DNA of 64,000 bases from Phytophthora quininea (Eukaryota; Oomycota; Peronosporomycetes; Peronosporales; Peronosporaceae). The stretch is from positions 1,426,001 through 1,490,000 of the forward strand of contig JAAVTG010001003.1 in assembly GCA_011947345.1 (NCBI GenBank), read 5' to 3'. Below, one piece after another: positions 1 to 9,038 of the stretch. How positions within the stretch are numbered: the first letter of the stretch is position 1; every line of letters starts with the position of its first letter. The notes under the pieces were generated by a model, which made no database searches, was not told where the DNA came from, and saw nothing but the letters and a program-made list of their open reading frames with translations. Position numbers and translations under genes: made by a program.

Positions 1-130
1 AAGTGCTATCCGACTAGAGCGATCGTTGGTTGCCGTTCGAGTGATCGGAGCGTTGAGTGCCATTCGAGTGACAGCAACTTCAACGATGCTGCGAGTGACC
101 ACTATCCAAGCCTCTCGTGATCATGCCAAA

Positions 131-346
131 ATGGCCACCCCTCTGCTGCCAAGGTCGGATTCCCTCGTCCCCAAGGACGGCAATCCTCTCTACATGTACC
201 TGCTCACTCTGTGCTCCACGATCGGCGGCTTCCTCTTCGGCTACGACACAGGCGTCATCTCCGGAGCTCTGGTGCTGCTCAAGAGCCCTGACGTGTTCGA
301 TCTCAGCGACCTACAGAGCGAGAGCGTCGTGTCTGCTGCTGTCGGC
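131..346 (+). pseudogene. N-terminal fragment of an MFS sugar/inositol transporter
   Basis: From the ATG at 131 about 72 residues read as the start of a sugar-porter family transporter. A short polar leader is followed by the first membrane segment with the signature GGFLFGYDTGVISGA, then a block ending SESVVSAAV. These proteins carry hexoses or myo-inositol with protons across the plasma membrane and are normally about 480-600 residues. Here the similarity stops at about 346, where the sequence changes abruptly to a fragment readable only on the other strand. The other eleven membrane segments are absent, so this is a broken copy or a rearrangement junction. Family certain from the signature; substrate not decidable. 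Confidence 0.75.
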
Positions 347-651
347 GTAGATCGGGGGCAATGTTTTGCTGCTGTTGCTGCTGGTTCAAGTGTTGCTGGC
401 GCAATTGCTGCGTCTCTTGGTTTTGCGTGTGCAGCAACTGGCGCTGCTGGGCTTGGAATTGCACTTGGATGCGCTGCAGCCACTGCTGCGCTTGCTGCTG
501 TGGAGGCGTCGGCATGTTCACTGATGGCGTCGTACCGGTCGAAGTAGCTGCAGTGTTTGCAGCGTTCAATCCAGGTCGACCGTGAGATCTGGATTAGCTC
601 CGGATGCGTGCGCACGACCGCTATCAGTCGCTCCATCTCGTGCGCCTTCAA
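347..651 (-). pseudogene. Gln-rich protein fragment, antisense to the transporter fragment
   Basis: On the minus strand, from about 569 down to 347, an open stretch is rich in glutamine (runs such as QQQAQQ and HLNQQQQQQN) after a Ser/Thr/Pro-rich part, as in transcription coactivators and other disordered regulators. A possible upstream part (ATG near 651, beginning MKAHEMERLIAVVRTHPELI) lies in another frame and would need a one-base shift. The similarity ends with residues NIAPDLR at the junction with the transporter piece. Parent protein not recognised. Confidence 0.35.
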
Positions 652-1393
652 GGCCCACGATTGCTAGCAGCTAACGTCGTAGCTCCACTGCACTGATCAC
701 CTTTGAACAGGTCCCTGGTCCTATGGATATCGATAATAGCAAACACAAGCCGGTTATAAACCGGTTTTATTCTGATCGGAAACCGTTTGATTCGGTTTGA
801 TGAGTTAAACTGAAATAAAATCGGTTTTGAACCGGTTGTAACCGGTTGAATCGATCTATTTGCATTCTCTTCCTGCCATTTTCGGGCGGCAGTGGTCTCT
901 GTAGACGAGGCTTCGCCGTCAGCTTGGCCGAAAAGTGCTGGTGGGAAGCACCTCGAAGACAACCGGCTCGCGTCTGCAGCGTGCTCGCCTGCTTGGGGTC
1001 TGCAGCGTGGCCCATCTGTCCCAGACATGGGTCATGCCTTGGGACAGCCTTGCACCGTCGGATCCCGGCAGCTCTTTTGAATCCCGCCTCGCAAACCGGG
1101 GCGAGCAATCCCAACCGAAGACGAGTCGGACCATAACGTGCGGGTGCTCGTGCGCGATACGAGCGCCGTACCGAGCGACGGCCATCCAAAACTCCGGATC
1201 GCCAACGCGAAAATGAAACGCTCTCCGCCCAGAGCCGCTTTCCGAGACGATCTTGCCGCGCAAACGAGAGCGAGCAATCGCGGGCTCATCCTGAAGTTTA
1301 GCTGGCGCGGTCGAGCGGTGGGACGCATTGTGACGAACAGCCAGCGCCTACCTCAACCTTGCGCTGCTTCCGACGGGCTCGATCCTTGTCTTT
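570..1393. other. Region without a recognisable gene; contains an AACCGGTT-rich foldback
   Basis: Open frames on both strands here are short and Arg/Ser/Pro-rich, without any motif I recognise. The distinctive part is 727-856, a run of AACCGGTT-type octamers arranged as an imperfect palindrome (see findings). The rest up to the promoter of the monooxygenase shows nothing I can support. Confidence 0.5.
727..856. repeat. Imperfect ~130-bp palindrome built from CCGGTT motifs
   Basis: The left part (from ATCGAT near 729 through two CCGGTT boxes to TTTATTCTG) matches the reverse complement of the right part (AATAAAATCGGTTTTG, two AACCGGTT boxes, then ATCGAT near 851). The centre holds a smaller inverted pair, AAACCG and CGGTTT. 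It could be a small foldback/MITE-like element or a cluster of binding sites for a palindrome-binding factor. Confidence 0.5.
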
Positions 1394-1410
1394 GTCATTC
1401 TCGCATTTGC
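1394..1410 (+). promoter_or_regulatory. Oomycete Inr/FPR core promoter of the monooxygenase gene
   Basis: GTCATTCTCGCATTTGC matches the known oomycete core element, an initiator (TCATTC) followed within a few bases by the flanking promoter region (CATTT). It lies about 70 nt before the ATG at 1469, a normal 5' leader length for these organisms. It is one of the clearest taxonomic markers in the window. Confidence 0.75.
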
Positions 1411-1468
1411 TTGGTCTCCACCAACACCGTAAAAAGCTTTCCAAAACTCACACCACCACACCACCACC

Positions 1469-2758
1469 ATGGTCCAGAACTCGACGCGCGACTACGACAT
1501 CGCCATCGTCGGCGGCGGCATCGCCGGTACCACCCTCGCGGTCGGTCTGGTGCGCGCCAACGTCCCCGTGACGCTGTACGAGGCGGCCGACGCGTTCGGC
1601 GAGATCGGCGCCGGCGTCGCCCTCGCCGCCAACGCCGCTCGCGCCATGGAGCTGCTGGCGCCCGACGTCAAGCGCGGCTTCGACCGTGTCGGCACCTTCA
1701 ATCTCTCCACGGCCAAGAAGAGCGTCTGGTTCGACTTCCGCAAGGGTGTCGGCACCAACGGCGACCACGCCGACACCGGCGCGGGTGAACTCATCACCAC
1801 CGTCGAGACGCCCGCCGGCTCGGCCTACGTGCACCGCGCGCACTTCCTGGACGAGATGGTCAAGCTCATCCCGGACGGCGTCGCCAAGTTCGGCAAGCGG
1901 GTGCAGGACGTCGAGGAGCTGCCTGACGGCAACGTCAAGCTCAAATTCGTGGACGGCTCCGAGGCCGTGCACAGCGCCGTGGTCGGCTGCGACGGCGTCA
2001 AGTCGCGCACGCGCAAGGCGATCCTCGGCGAGAACGACCCGGCCGCCGACGCCGTCTTCTCGGGCAAGTACGTCTACCGCGGACTGGTCCCCATGGACAA
2101 GGCCGCCGCGCTGCTCGGGGACGAGATGGCCCGCAACAGCCAAATGTACTTTGGCTACCACGGCCACGTGCTCACGTTCCCCATCCAGCACGGCGACGTC
2201 ATGAACGTGGTGGCGTTCGCCAGCAAGGACGAGTGGAAGGACCCCAAGTGGGTCGTGGGCACCACCAAGGAGGACCTGACCAAGGACTTTGCCGGCTTCT
2301 CCAAGCACGTGCGCGACATCATCTCCATGATGGAGAACACGGATATCTGGGCGCTCTTCCATCACCTGCCGGCACGCACGTACACGCGCGAGCACATGCT
2401 GGTGATCGGCGACGCCGCGCACGCCACGACGCCCAACCACGGCTCCGGCGCCGCCATGGCCATCGAGGACGCCTACGTGCTGTCGTCGCTGCTGGCCGAC
2501 GTGCACCGCGGGTCGGACCTCAAGGCGGCGTTCCGAGCGTTCGAGAAGGTGCGGCTGTATCGCACGCAGAAGGTGGTGGCCACGAGCGACGAGGCTGGTC
2601 ATCTCTACGACTTCGAGCTGCCCGGCTACGAGGATGACCTCGAGAAGATCGCGGCGAATCTGCAGAAGCGCATGCGCTGGATCTGGGAGGAGGACCTGGA
2701 GCAGGAGGTCGTGGACGCCAAGATGTTCTTCCGCGCGGCGGTCTTGGAGAAGTACTAG
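1469..2758 (+). CDS. Salicylate-hydroxylase-like FAD-dependent monooxygenase
   Basis: Intact single-exon gene of 429 residues. The N-terminus has the Rossmann FAD fingerprint (IAIVGGGIAGTTLA, about residues 11-24). The mid-protein DG motif is VVGCDGVKSR. The GD motif is VIGDAAHATTPNHGSGAAMA, where the flavin ribityl chain binds. This order defines group A aromatic hydroxylases, and overall form and length fit salicylate 1-monooxygenase (NahG-like), which uses NAD(P)H and O2 to convert salicylate to catechol. In a plant pathogen such an enzyme could remove host salicylic acid, but substrate is inferred from family only; 6-hydroxynicotinate or other benzoate hydroxylases are alternatives. No signal peptide is seen, so it is probably cytosolic. 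It is GC-rich, free of frame breaks, and has a clear promoter. Confidence 0.88.
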   Translation: MVQNSTRDYDIAIVGGGIAGTTLAVGLVRANVPVTLYEAADAFGEIGAGVALAANAARAMELLAPDVKRGFDRVGTFNLSTAKKSVWFDFRKGVGTNGDHADTGAGELITTVETPAGSAYVHRAHFLDEMVKLIPDGVAKFGKRVQDVEELPDGNVKLKFVDGSEAVHSAVVGCDGVKSRTRKAILGENDPAADAVFSGKYVYRGLVPMDKAAALLGDEMARNSQMYFGYHGHVLTFPIQHGDVMNVVAFASKDEWKDPKWVVGTTKEDLTKDFAGFSKHVRDIISMMENTDIWALFHHLPARTYTREHMLVIGDAAHATTPNHGSGAAMAIEDAYVLSSLLADVHRGSDLKAAFRAFEKVRLYRTQKVVATSDEAGHLYDFELPGYEDDLEKIAANLQKRMRWIWEEDLEQEVVDAKMFFRAAVLEKY

Positions 2759-2984
2759 GCTAGGTGGCGACTTGGTCGGCGTTAGGATCTCACTCGATAG
2801 TAGGTAGTGGCTTGCAGGCAGATAAATACCGTGCAATATACAAAGTTGTGTTTTACATGACACGGACGGTGGACGTTGCTCTGCATCGTTGATCGCCGAC
2901 GTCGATCTACCTCCGACCCAGAGCAGACTTCGACCCACCTCGATTGCAGGCAACATTTGTGTGATGTGTGAGAACGTCAACGTC
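2759..2984. other. 3' flank of the monooxygenase up to the inverted-repeat junction
   Basis: No gene is supported here. The last bases before 2985 differ from the corresponding place in the other arm, which fixes the outer edge of the left arm of the inverted duplication at about 2981-2985. Confidence 0.6.
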
Positions 2985-4467
2985 GTGCGCTTTATTGTGC
3001 AAGATGCCGTCGAGAAGAAGTACGCGAAAGAAATCAAAGGGTTGGATACGCTGGCACATGCGATCTCGAGCGGGCAGATGGACGTGGTGGGGTTTCTACT
3101 TGAGCTGAACGGATCGTGGTGGAACTTGGCGGCGGCTTTTACTGCAGCAGTGCGCACTCAGTATTTCGCACTTGCGGACAGGATCCGCGAGGTTTTCTGC
3201 CATGCAGGAGCGAAAGAAGCCTTATCGGTCCAGCTGGCAAAATGCGGCGGTACCGAAGCGTTGAAGTACTTGTACCACAATGGACATTTAAAGTCAAAGT
3301 TGCTCGACAAGGCTTTCGTCAGCGCAGCAGAACAGAGCTGCATTGATACCATGGAATTTCTGTACGACACCGGCCGGGTTTCTTTGTGGGTATTTGATAA
3401 GGCACTGAGGGACTCTGCGTCATATCTGTGGCCCAAACGGAAAACAATGGGGTTTTCTCTGCGGGAAGCGCTGTGCGTCCCAAATCGCTGTGGACATAGC
3501 GCTACGACGTACGCGGAAGTTCGCAACGATCAAGCTGCTGTATGAAACCGGGAGCGCTTCAAGGGGAGCGCTCATCGCTACTTTTAACAATGCCGCGAGC
3601 TCGGACTGGCAACCCAAAACCCGATACGGCGAGGACCAGGTTGAGATCGTGAAGCTTCTGTACAAGGAGAGCTGCCTCTCGTCTAAAGTCATTGGCGCAG
3701 CATTCGTGAGTGCAGCACGCCGCGGGAAGCTCGGGGTTGTGAAGTTGCTGCGAGACGATCCCCGAACGAGCGTCAAGGCGATAAATGATGCTTTCATGGC
3801 GGCCGCCACTGTACCAAGCAACGAGCTGGTGATGGGATACCTGTACGGCAAGAGGCGCATCTCGAAGACGCGATTGCAAAAGCCTTCTGGAGAGGCACTC
3901 TACACCGCACCTCGACAGTATGAAAATGATCGCCAACGAACTACTTTTGGATGGAACCTGAGAAGCCTCGAGAGAACTGAAGCTCGTGATTGCTTTGGTT
4001 GCAATCCGGAAGAAAATAATATTTTGCAGCTGGTGGTCAATGTCGGCTGCTGGACTCGCAGCTTAGAAGAGAAGCTGCTTAAAGCGGCAAGAACTGATGC
4101 GGCCAAGGAATTCATGCAAGAAGAACTTGCGAGTAACCTCCGCATGACGACTCAAACGAGATTGCGACGTGTGAACAACTATATTTCGGTGAAAGTGAAG
4201 CAGGCTGTATTCCAGACGAGTCTTGAATTGGCTTCCATCAGCATGACGACAAGCCGCAGCTCGACTTTGACGCATCCTGTAGCCACAATAAATGAACAGC
4301 AATTTGAAATCAAACTAAAACGTATCGTTGATATTATACTGGCTCATGTGAAGGAAAGTCGCAAAAGTTCTTCGCACGAACTTCTTGACCGCGTCGGCTC
4401 TTGCCTCTTCAAGTATCTTCTTTTCGAAGCTGCGCGTCCAATATCCAACGTCGACACCGGCCACTAG
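2985..4467 (+). pseudogene. Ankyrin-repeat protein A, 5'-truncated and frameshifted (left-arm copy)
   Basis: Two overlapping frames (to about 3485, then 3490-4467) together encode degenerate ankyrin-type repeats with the recurring pattern of helix, LLxxxG-like turn and A-x-S/A-A, as in LDKAFVSAAEQSCIDTMEFL. The frame change near 3485 is shared with the other arm. The 5' part, including the conserved start seen at about 22090 in the other arm, is missing because homology stops at 2985. The gene runs tail-to-tail into ankyrin gene B, with which it shares a related C-terminus (WTRSLEEKLLKAARTDA versus WTRSFEKKILEEARADA). It is a large oomycete family of unknown function, probably protein-binding. 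Confidence 0.65.
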
Positions 4468-6015
4468 CCGCAAAATATTTTTCTTCCGGCACAGACAGCA
4501 ATCAAAACCATCTCAAGCTTCAGTTCCCGCGAAACTCTTCTGGTTTTATCCGAAATTCGATAATCATTTTCACATTCTCGAGCTTACCGTGATAAGCAGC
4601 TCTGTTAAAGGCTCTTACAAGCGCTTCATTCGAGATGTACTGCTTGTCATACAGGTACCTCATCAACGCGCTTGTCTTGAAAGAGGCGGCCGCTACGAAA
4701 GCATCATTTATCGCCTCGGCACAAACGCGAGGGTCGTCTCGCAGCAGCTCCACGACCTCGCCCTTCTCATATTTTGCTGCATGCACAAGGGCTTTGCCAA
4801 TGACTTCAGACGACAGACAGCTCTCCTTGTACAACAGCTTCACGATGGCAACCTGATCTTCATCGTAACAGAAGCGAATACCCCTGCTCCAACCACCAGC
4901 GCGCTTGAAAGCTGCAACGATCGCTCCAGCGGAAGCACTCCCACCTTCATATAGCAGCCTGGTCATTTCAAACTCATGCGCAAATAGTAGTGCTACATCC
5001 TGCTGTTTGGGATGCACATTGCTTTCTGCAGAGAAACCTCAATGTTGCCAGTTTGGGCCAGGGTATAACGTAGCTTCCCCATCGCCCTATCACACACTTC
5101 CAGAGAGACTAAGCCAGTGTTGTAGACGAATTCCAGGGTACCAACGCAGTTCCGTTTCGCTGCATGGAGAAACGCTTGGTCGATCAACCTTGAATCGCCT
5201 TGTCCGCCGTCAAACAAATATTTGACCGCTTCGGCACCCTCACTTCGGCTTGCTAGGGCAAGCAGGAGGTCTTCTTTGAGTTCTGTGCGACTGTAAGCCT
5301 CACGAATCCTGCCTGCGAGTGCGTTGAGCCCAGCGCTCACTGCTGCGATGAAGGCCCCCACCAAGTCCCACGAAGGGCTGGCAAGTCCAAACAGAAACTC
5401 CACCACATCTATCTGTCCGCTTAAGATTGCGTACTCCAGTGCCTTCGACGGCTTCATTCAGTCTGCGTATTTCTTCTCGACTGCGTGCTGCACAATGAAG
5501 CGCACGACGTCGAGATGACCATTCCTAGCCGCGTTGGTTAGAATGTCACGAATCGATCCGCAGCCTTGAAAGAAATAATTGTGCGTGCCACGAGTCAAGA
5601 GTTGGACATCAGCCGCTCCAGCACGAGAAGGTGCCTGTTGTCAGCAGCAGCTTGTGCCGCTTTCCTTACAGCCCCCAGGATTCCTTGCTTGGGTCAGCAG
5701 GGTAATCGTCCAGCAGCATCTTCACACAATCCAAGTGGTCGCTAGCAGCAGCACTCACAAGTGCATCCGGTACACTACACTCGCATTTATCCAGCAGTTG
5801 GTCCAGCCACGCCGCTTGACCAGACCTGGCAGCCTTGGTGAAAGCCTCCTCTACTGTCATTAGAAACTCCTCGATCAGTGTTGTAACATGGGACAGCGCC
5901 AGTATTTCAGCGGGGAGAAGCGCGTTGCCCGTGAAGCCACCAGCAACTCTCCACCGTGTTGATCGGGCTGCCGTCGAGCTCGCTTGGTGTCTGGGGACTG
6001 AGTTTCTTCGCACAT
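4315..6015 (-). pseudogene. Ankyrin-repeat protein B, disrupted (left-arm copy)
   Basis: Reading leftwards from the ATG near 6015, the protein would begin with a basic stretch (KRARRQ, possible nuclear signal), then a conserved N-terminal block (ILALSHVTTLIEEFLMTVEE) and ankyrin-like repeats such as CECSVPDALVSAAASDHLDC. The frame is lost at a G5 run near 5687. A TGA stands in frame just before MKPSKALEYAI (about 5458) where gene A has an uninterrupted frame. Both lesions are also in the right-arm copy, so at least the nonsense codon is probably real. The C-terminal part continues to about 4315, overlapping the end of gene A in antisense. Confidence 0.62.
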
Positions 6016-6113
6016 GTTTGTTCAGATTTCGAGTATCACATGCCACACGAGACGCAGATTGGAAACCTCGCAAGGAAAAAGTATTTGCCTAACCCAGCAA
6101 TCTCTGCGTCTGA

Positions 6114-7147
6114 TCATCCTGACATCTCGAACTTGCAGTGTGCAATGTCCTCACTCAGTGTCCACAACGCGACGCCGTCTTCTTCACAGTGACTCGCAGC
6201 GCTCGACTCGATTCGGATGGGATGTTTGCCTCGGATACCAAGAAACCCATTCGGGCCAAAGTAATCGCCACTTTCCACGTTAACCCCGTCGCCGCGAGGA
6301 GTGACGGGAGCGCAGCGCGGTCGATCGGTTGTGCCAAGTGGCTGATCTCGTAGAGTTTGACGACAAAGCGCTGCAGCCACGTCGGGAACCGCGTCGCCAG
6401 AATCTTGAGCGGGATCTCGGACGCCGCGATGCCCGGATGCGCCGCCACCGACAACACCCTCCCGGCCAACCCCGCCGCCGTGATACGCCGGTCCAATTCG
6501 TACGCGAACAACAAGTTGGCCAACTTGGAGGTCGCATACTCTTTCGCGTACGTCTTCTTGTCCGGCGAGGACCGCGCGAGCTTGCTCAGGTCCATCTTGA
6601 CCCAGCGGTGCGACAGACTACTGACAATCACGACGCGGGACGGCTCGCGCTCGCTATCTCGCTTGAGCAAGTCGAACAGAAGCGCCGTCAGCACAAAATG
6701 GCCTAGGTGGTTGACGGCGAACTGCATCTCCAGTCCGTCGGCCGTGTGGGTCTGAACCGGCACCGTCACGCCGGCGTTGTTGACGAGGATGTCGAGCCGT
6801 TGGAACTTGGCGCGGAAAGACTCTGTAAACTGCCGAACGCTTGCAAGGTCGCTCAGATCGAGCGGGAGGAACTCTACGGTGGTGATGGCGAGTTCGCGTG
6901 TGATGCAGTCCACGGCCTGTCGACCACGGTCGGCGCTCCGACATGCCAACACCACCACCGCCTTCTTGCGAGCCAACTCCAACGCAGTGACGAAGCCGAT
7001 GCCGGAGTTGGCACCCGTGACCACCACCACTTTCCCGTCCAGCGACGGGATCTGCGAGACGTCCCATGCAGCAAACGTCATGACGGTAACGGAGACCGTG
7101 AGAAGTGCGCCATGAATCCAAACTTTGGTTTTGCATCGGGCTCGCAT
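6114..7147 (-). CDS. Membrane-anchored short-chain dehydrogenase (retinol-dehydrogenase/TIC32-like)
   Basis: Classical SDR of about 343 residues when a one-base shift is allowed. A hydrophobic N-terminal segment (residues about 12-30) suggests a membrane anchor. It is followed by the NAD(P)-binding TGANSGIG, the structural NNAG, and the catalytic Ser (VSSLSHRW) and YATSK motifs. The natural C-terminus (SGDYFGPNGFLGIRG onwards, ending CKFEMSG at 6114) is in another frame. The shift falls in the run of four C at 6284-6287, where a fifth base would restore reading. The same short run is present in the partial copy of the other arm. The family reduces or oxidises retinoids, sterols or quinone-like carbonyls with NADP(H); substrate unknown. 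Divergent from CCT3, 123 bp apart. Confidence 0.8.
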
Positions 7148-7150
7148 GTT

Positions 7151-7181
7151 GGACTACCCGGTAGTTAATACCAGGTAGTCC
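7151..7181. promoter_or_regulatory. Perfectly placed 13-bp stem-loop just upstream of the dehydrogenase ATG
   Basis: GGACTACCCGGTA (7151-7163) and TACCAGGTAGTCC (7169-7181) are inverted copies with one mismatch around a 5-nt loop. The structure starts three bases from the dehydrogenase start codon. It lies within the 123-bp divergent promoter shared with CCT3, so it could be a DNA operator-like palindrome or an mRNA hairpin limiting translation. Confidence 0.6.
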
Positions 7182-7270
7182 AGTTCTACCTCTCTTAAAG
7201 AGACGGCGTCCCCCTCTAAACGAGCAATTACCTTTTCGAGCCATCCACAAGATCCCCGCTCTCAGCTACC

Positions 7271-8922
7271 ATGATGCAGGCTCCCGTGATGGTTCTGAGT
7301 ACGTGCCCGGCGCCTCCTGCTGCGTCCTCTACCCGCATAACTAACCTATCTACCTGCCAGACACCAACACCAAGCGTGAGACCGGGCGCACCGCCCAGCT
7401 GGGCAACATCGAGGCGGCCAAGGCCGTGTCGGACATTGTACGCACCACGCTGGGGCCCCGCTCCATGCTCAAGATGCTGCTGGACCCGATGGGCGGCATC
7501 GTCATGACTAACGACGGCAACGCCATCCTGAGGGAGGTGGACGTGGCCCACCCGGCCGCCAAGAGCATGATCGAGCTGAGCCGCGCGCAGGACGAGGAGG
7601 TGGGCGACGGCACCACGTCCGTCATTATCCTGGCCGGCGAGCTGCTGGTGGTGGCCGAGCCCTTTCTGAGCCACCAAGTGCACCCGACGGTGGTGATCCG
7701 CGGCTTCAACCGCGCGCTGCAGAAGTCGCTGGAGATCGCCAAGAAACTGGCCACCACCATCGACATTGAGAACAAGGAGGACATGCGCAACCTGGTGCAG
7801 AGCTCCATCGGCACCAAGTTCTCTCCCCGAGTGGGCAATTTGGTCAGCGACTTGGCGCTGGACGCCGTGCTGACGGTGGCGAGAACTTCGGCCTCAGGTA
7901 GGAAAGAGGTGGACGTCAAGAGGTACGCCAAGGTGGAGAAGATCCCTGGCGGAGAACTTGAGGACAGCCGCGTGCTGAAGGGGTCATGTTCAACAAGGAC
8001 GTGACCCACTCCAAGATGCGCCGCCGCATTGAGAACCCGCGCGTGCTGCTGCTGGACTGCCCGTTGGAGTACAAGAAGGGCGAGAGCCAGACCAACGTGG
8101 AGCTCACGAACGACCAGGACTGGAACACGCTGCTGCGTCTGGAGGAGGAGTACATTGAGAACCTGTGCGCTCAGGTCGTGGCCATGAAGCCCGACGTGGT
8201 CATCACGGAGAAGGGCGTGTCGGACCTGGCCCAGCACTACTTTGTCAAGGCTGGCATTACGGCCTTCCGTCGCCTGAGAAAGACGGACAACAACCGTGTG
8301 GCGCGTGCCACAGGCGCTACCATTGTGAGCCGCGCGGACGAGATCCAGGAGTCGGACATTGGCACCAAATGCGGTCTCTTCGAGGTGCGCAAGCTGGGCG
8401 ACGAGTATTTTGCGTTCTTCGAGGAGTGCAAGGACCCTGGCGCCTGCAGCATCTTGCTGCGTGGTGGCAGCAAGGACGTGCTGAACGAGATCGAGCGCAA
8501 CCTGCAGGACGCCATGCAGGTGGCTCGCAACGTGGTGTTCGAGCCGCTGCTTCTGCCTGGCGGAGGTGCTACTGAAATGCGTCTGGCCCATGAGCTCAAA
8601 AACACGCCGAGGAGATCGAAGGGTGGAGCAGTTCCCGTTCCGAGCAGTTGGCGAGGCGCTGGAGGTTATCCCGCGCACGCTGCTGCAGAACTGCGGAGCT
8701 GACGTCGTGCGTACCATGACGGCGCTGCGTGCCAAGCAAGCCGAGACGGACGAGTCGTTCGGTGTGGACGGTGTGACTGGCAAGGTGACACAGTCAACGG
8801 AGCTGGGTGTGTGGGAGCCGTTCCAGGTCAAGACGCAGTCCATCAAGACGGCCGTGGAGGCGGCTTGCATGCTTCTGCGCATCGACGACATCGTGTCCGG
8901 CCTGGCCAAGAAGAAGAATTAG
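7271..8922 (+). CDS. CCT3: Chaperonin TCP-1/CCT subunit gamma
   Basis: Subunit of the eight-membered cytosolic CCT ring that folds actin, tubulin and other proteins using ATP. Exon 1 is only 28 nt (7271-7298). A 62-nt intron (7299-7360, GTACGT...CAG, branch CTAAC at 7341) joins to NTNTKRETGR, the conserved gamma-subunit start. Diagnostic blocks follow: TLGPRSMLKMLLDPMGGIVM, GDGTTSVIILAGE (ATP/Mg site), LVLDC-type apical strands and PGGGATEM. The C-terminus is RIDDIVSGLAKKKN. About 540 residues, the usual length. Three frame breaks occur at 7980 (G4), 8598 (A5) and 8621 (G3). Adding one base to each run restores the conserved protein, so these are probably sequence errors rather than inactivation. 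Confidence 0.95.
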
Positions 8923-9038
8923 GCTCGCGTGGATTTATAATATACAGGCAACGTTGCTGCTCGCCACGCAGGATGCTCAGGTTCGTAGTTTATATTTCTT
9001 TGTGGATTTGGACGACCTTTGAAGGGGTCGTGGCAGTG

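Larger units (their letters stand above)
2985..6595. repeat. Left arm of the ~3.6-kb inverted duplication
   Basis: This segment is the near-identical reverse complement of 18083-21693. Position x here corresponds to 24678 minus x there: 2985 maps to 21693 and 6014 maps to 18664, so net length is conserved over 3 kb. The differences I saw are single substitutions and one-base length changes, for example one extra C at about 19617. Near 6520-6595 the arms diverge visibly before homology ends. The arm carries ankyrin genes A and B (convergent) and the 3' end of the dehydrogenase gene. Confidence 0.92.

Noticed and set aside
1448..3157. 569-residue open frame antisense to the monooxygenase
   Set aside because: Mirrors the GC-rich codon pattern of the real gene, has repeated Leu/His/Val/Arg low-complexity composition and no motif.
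7980..7983. Programmed ribosomal frameshift in CCT3
   Set aside because: No slippery heptamer or pseudoknot, and the same type of lesion occurs in many unrelated genes in the window.
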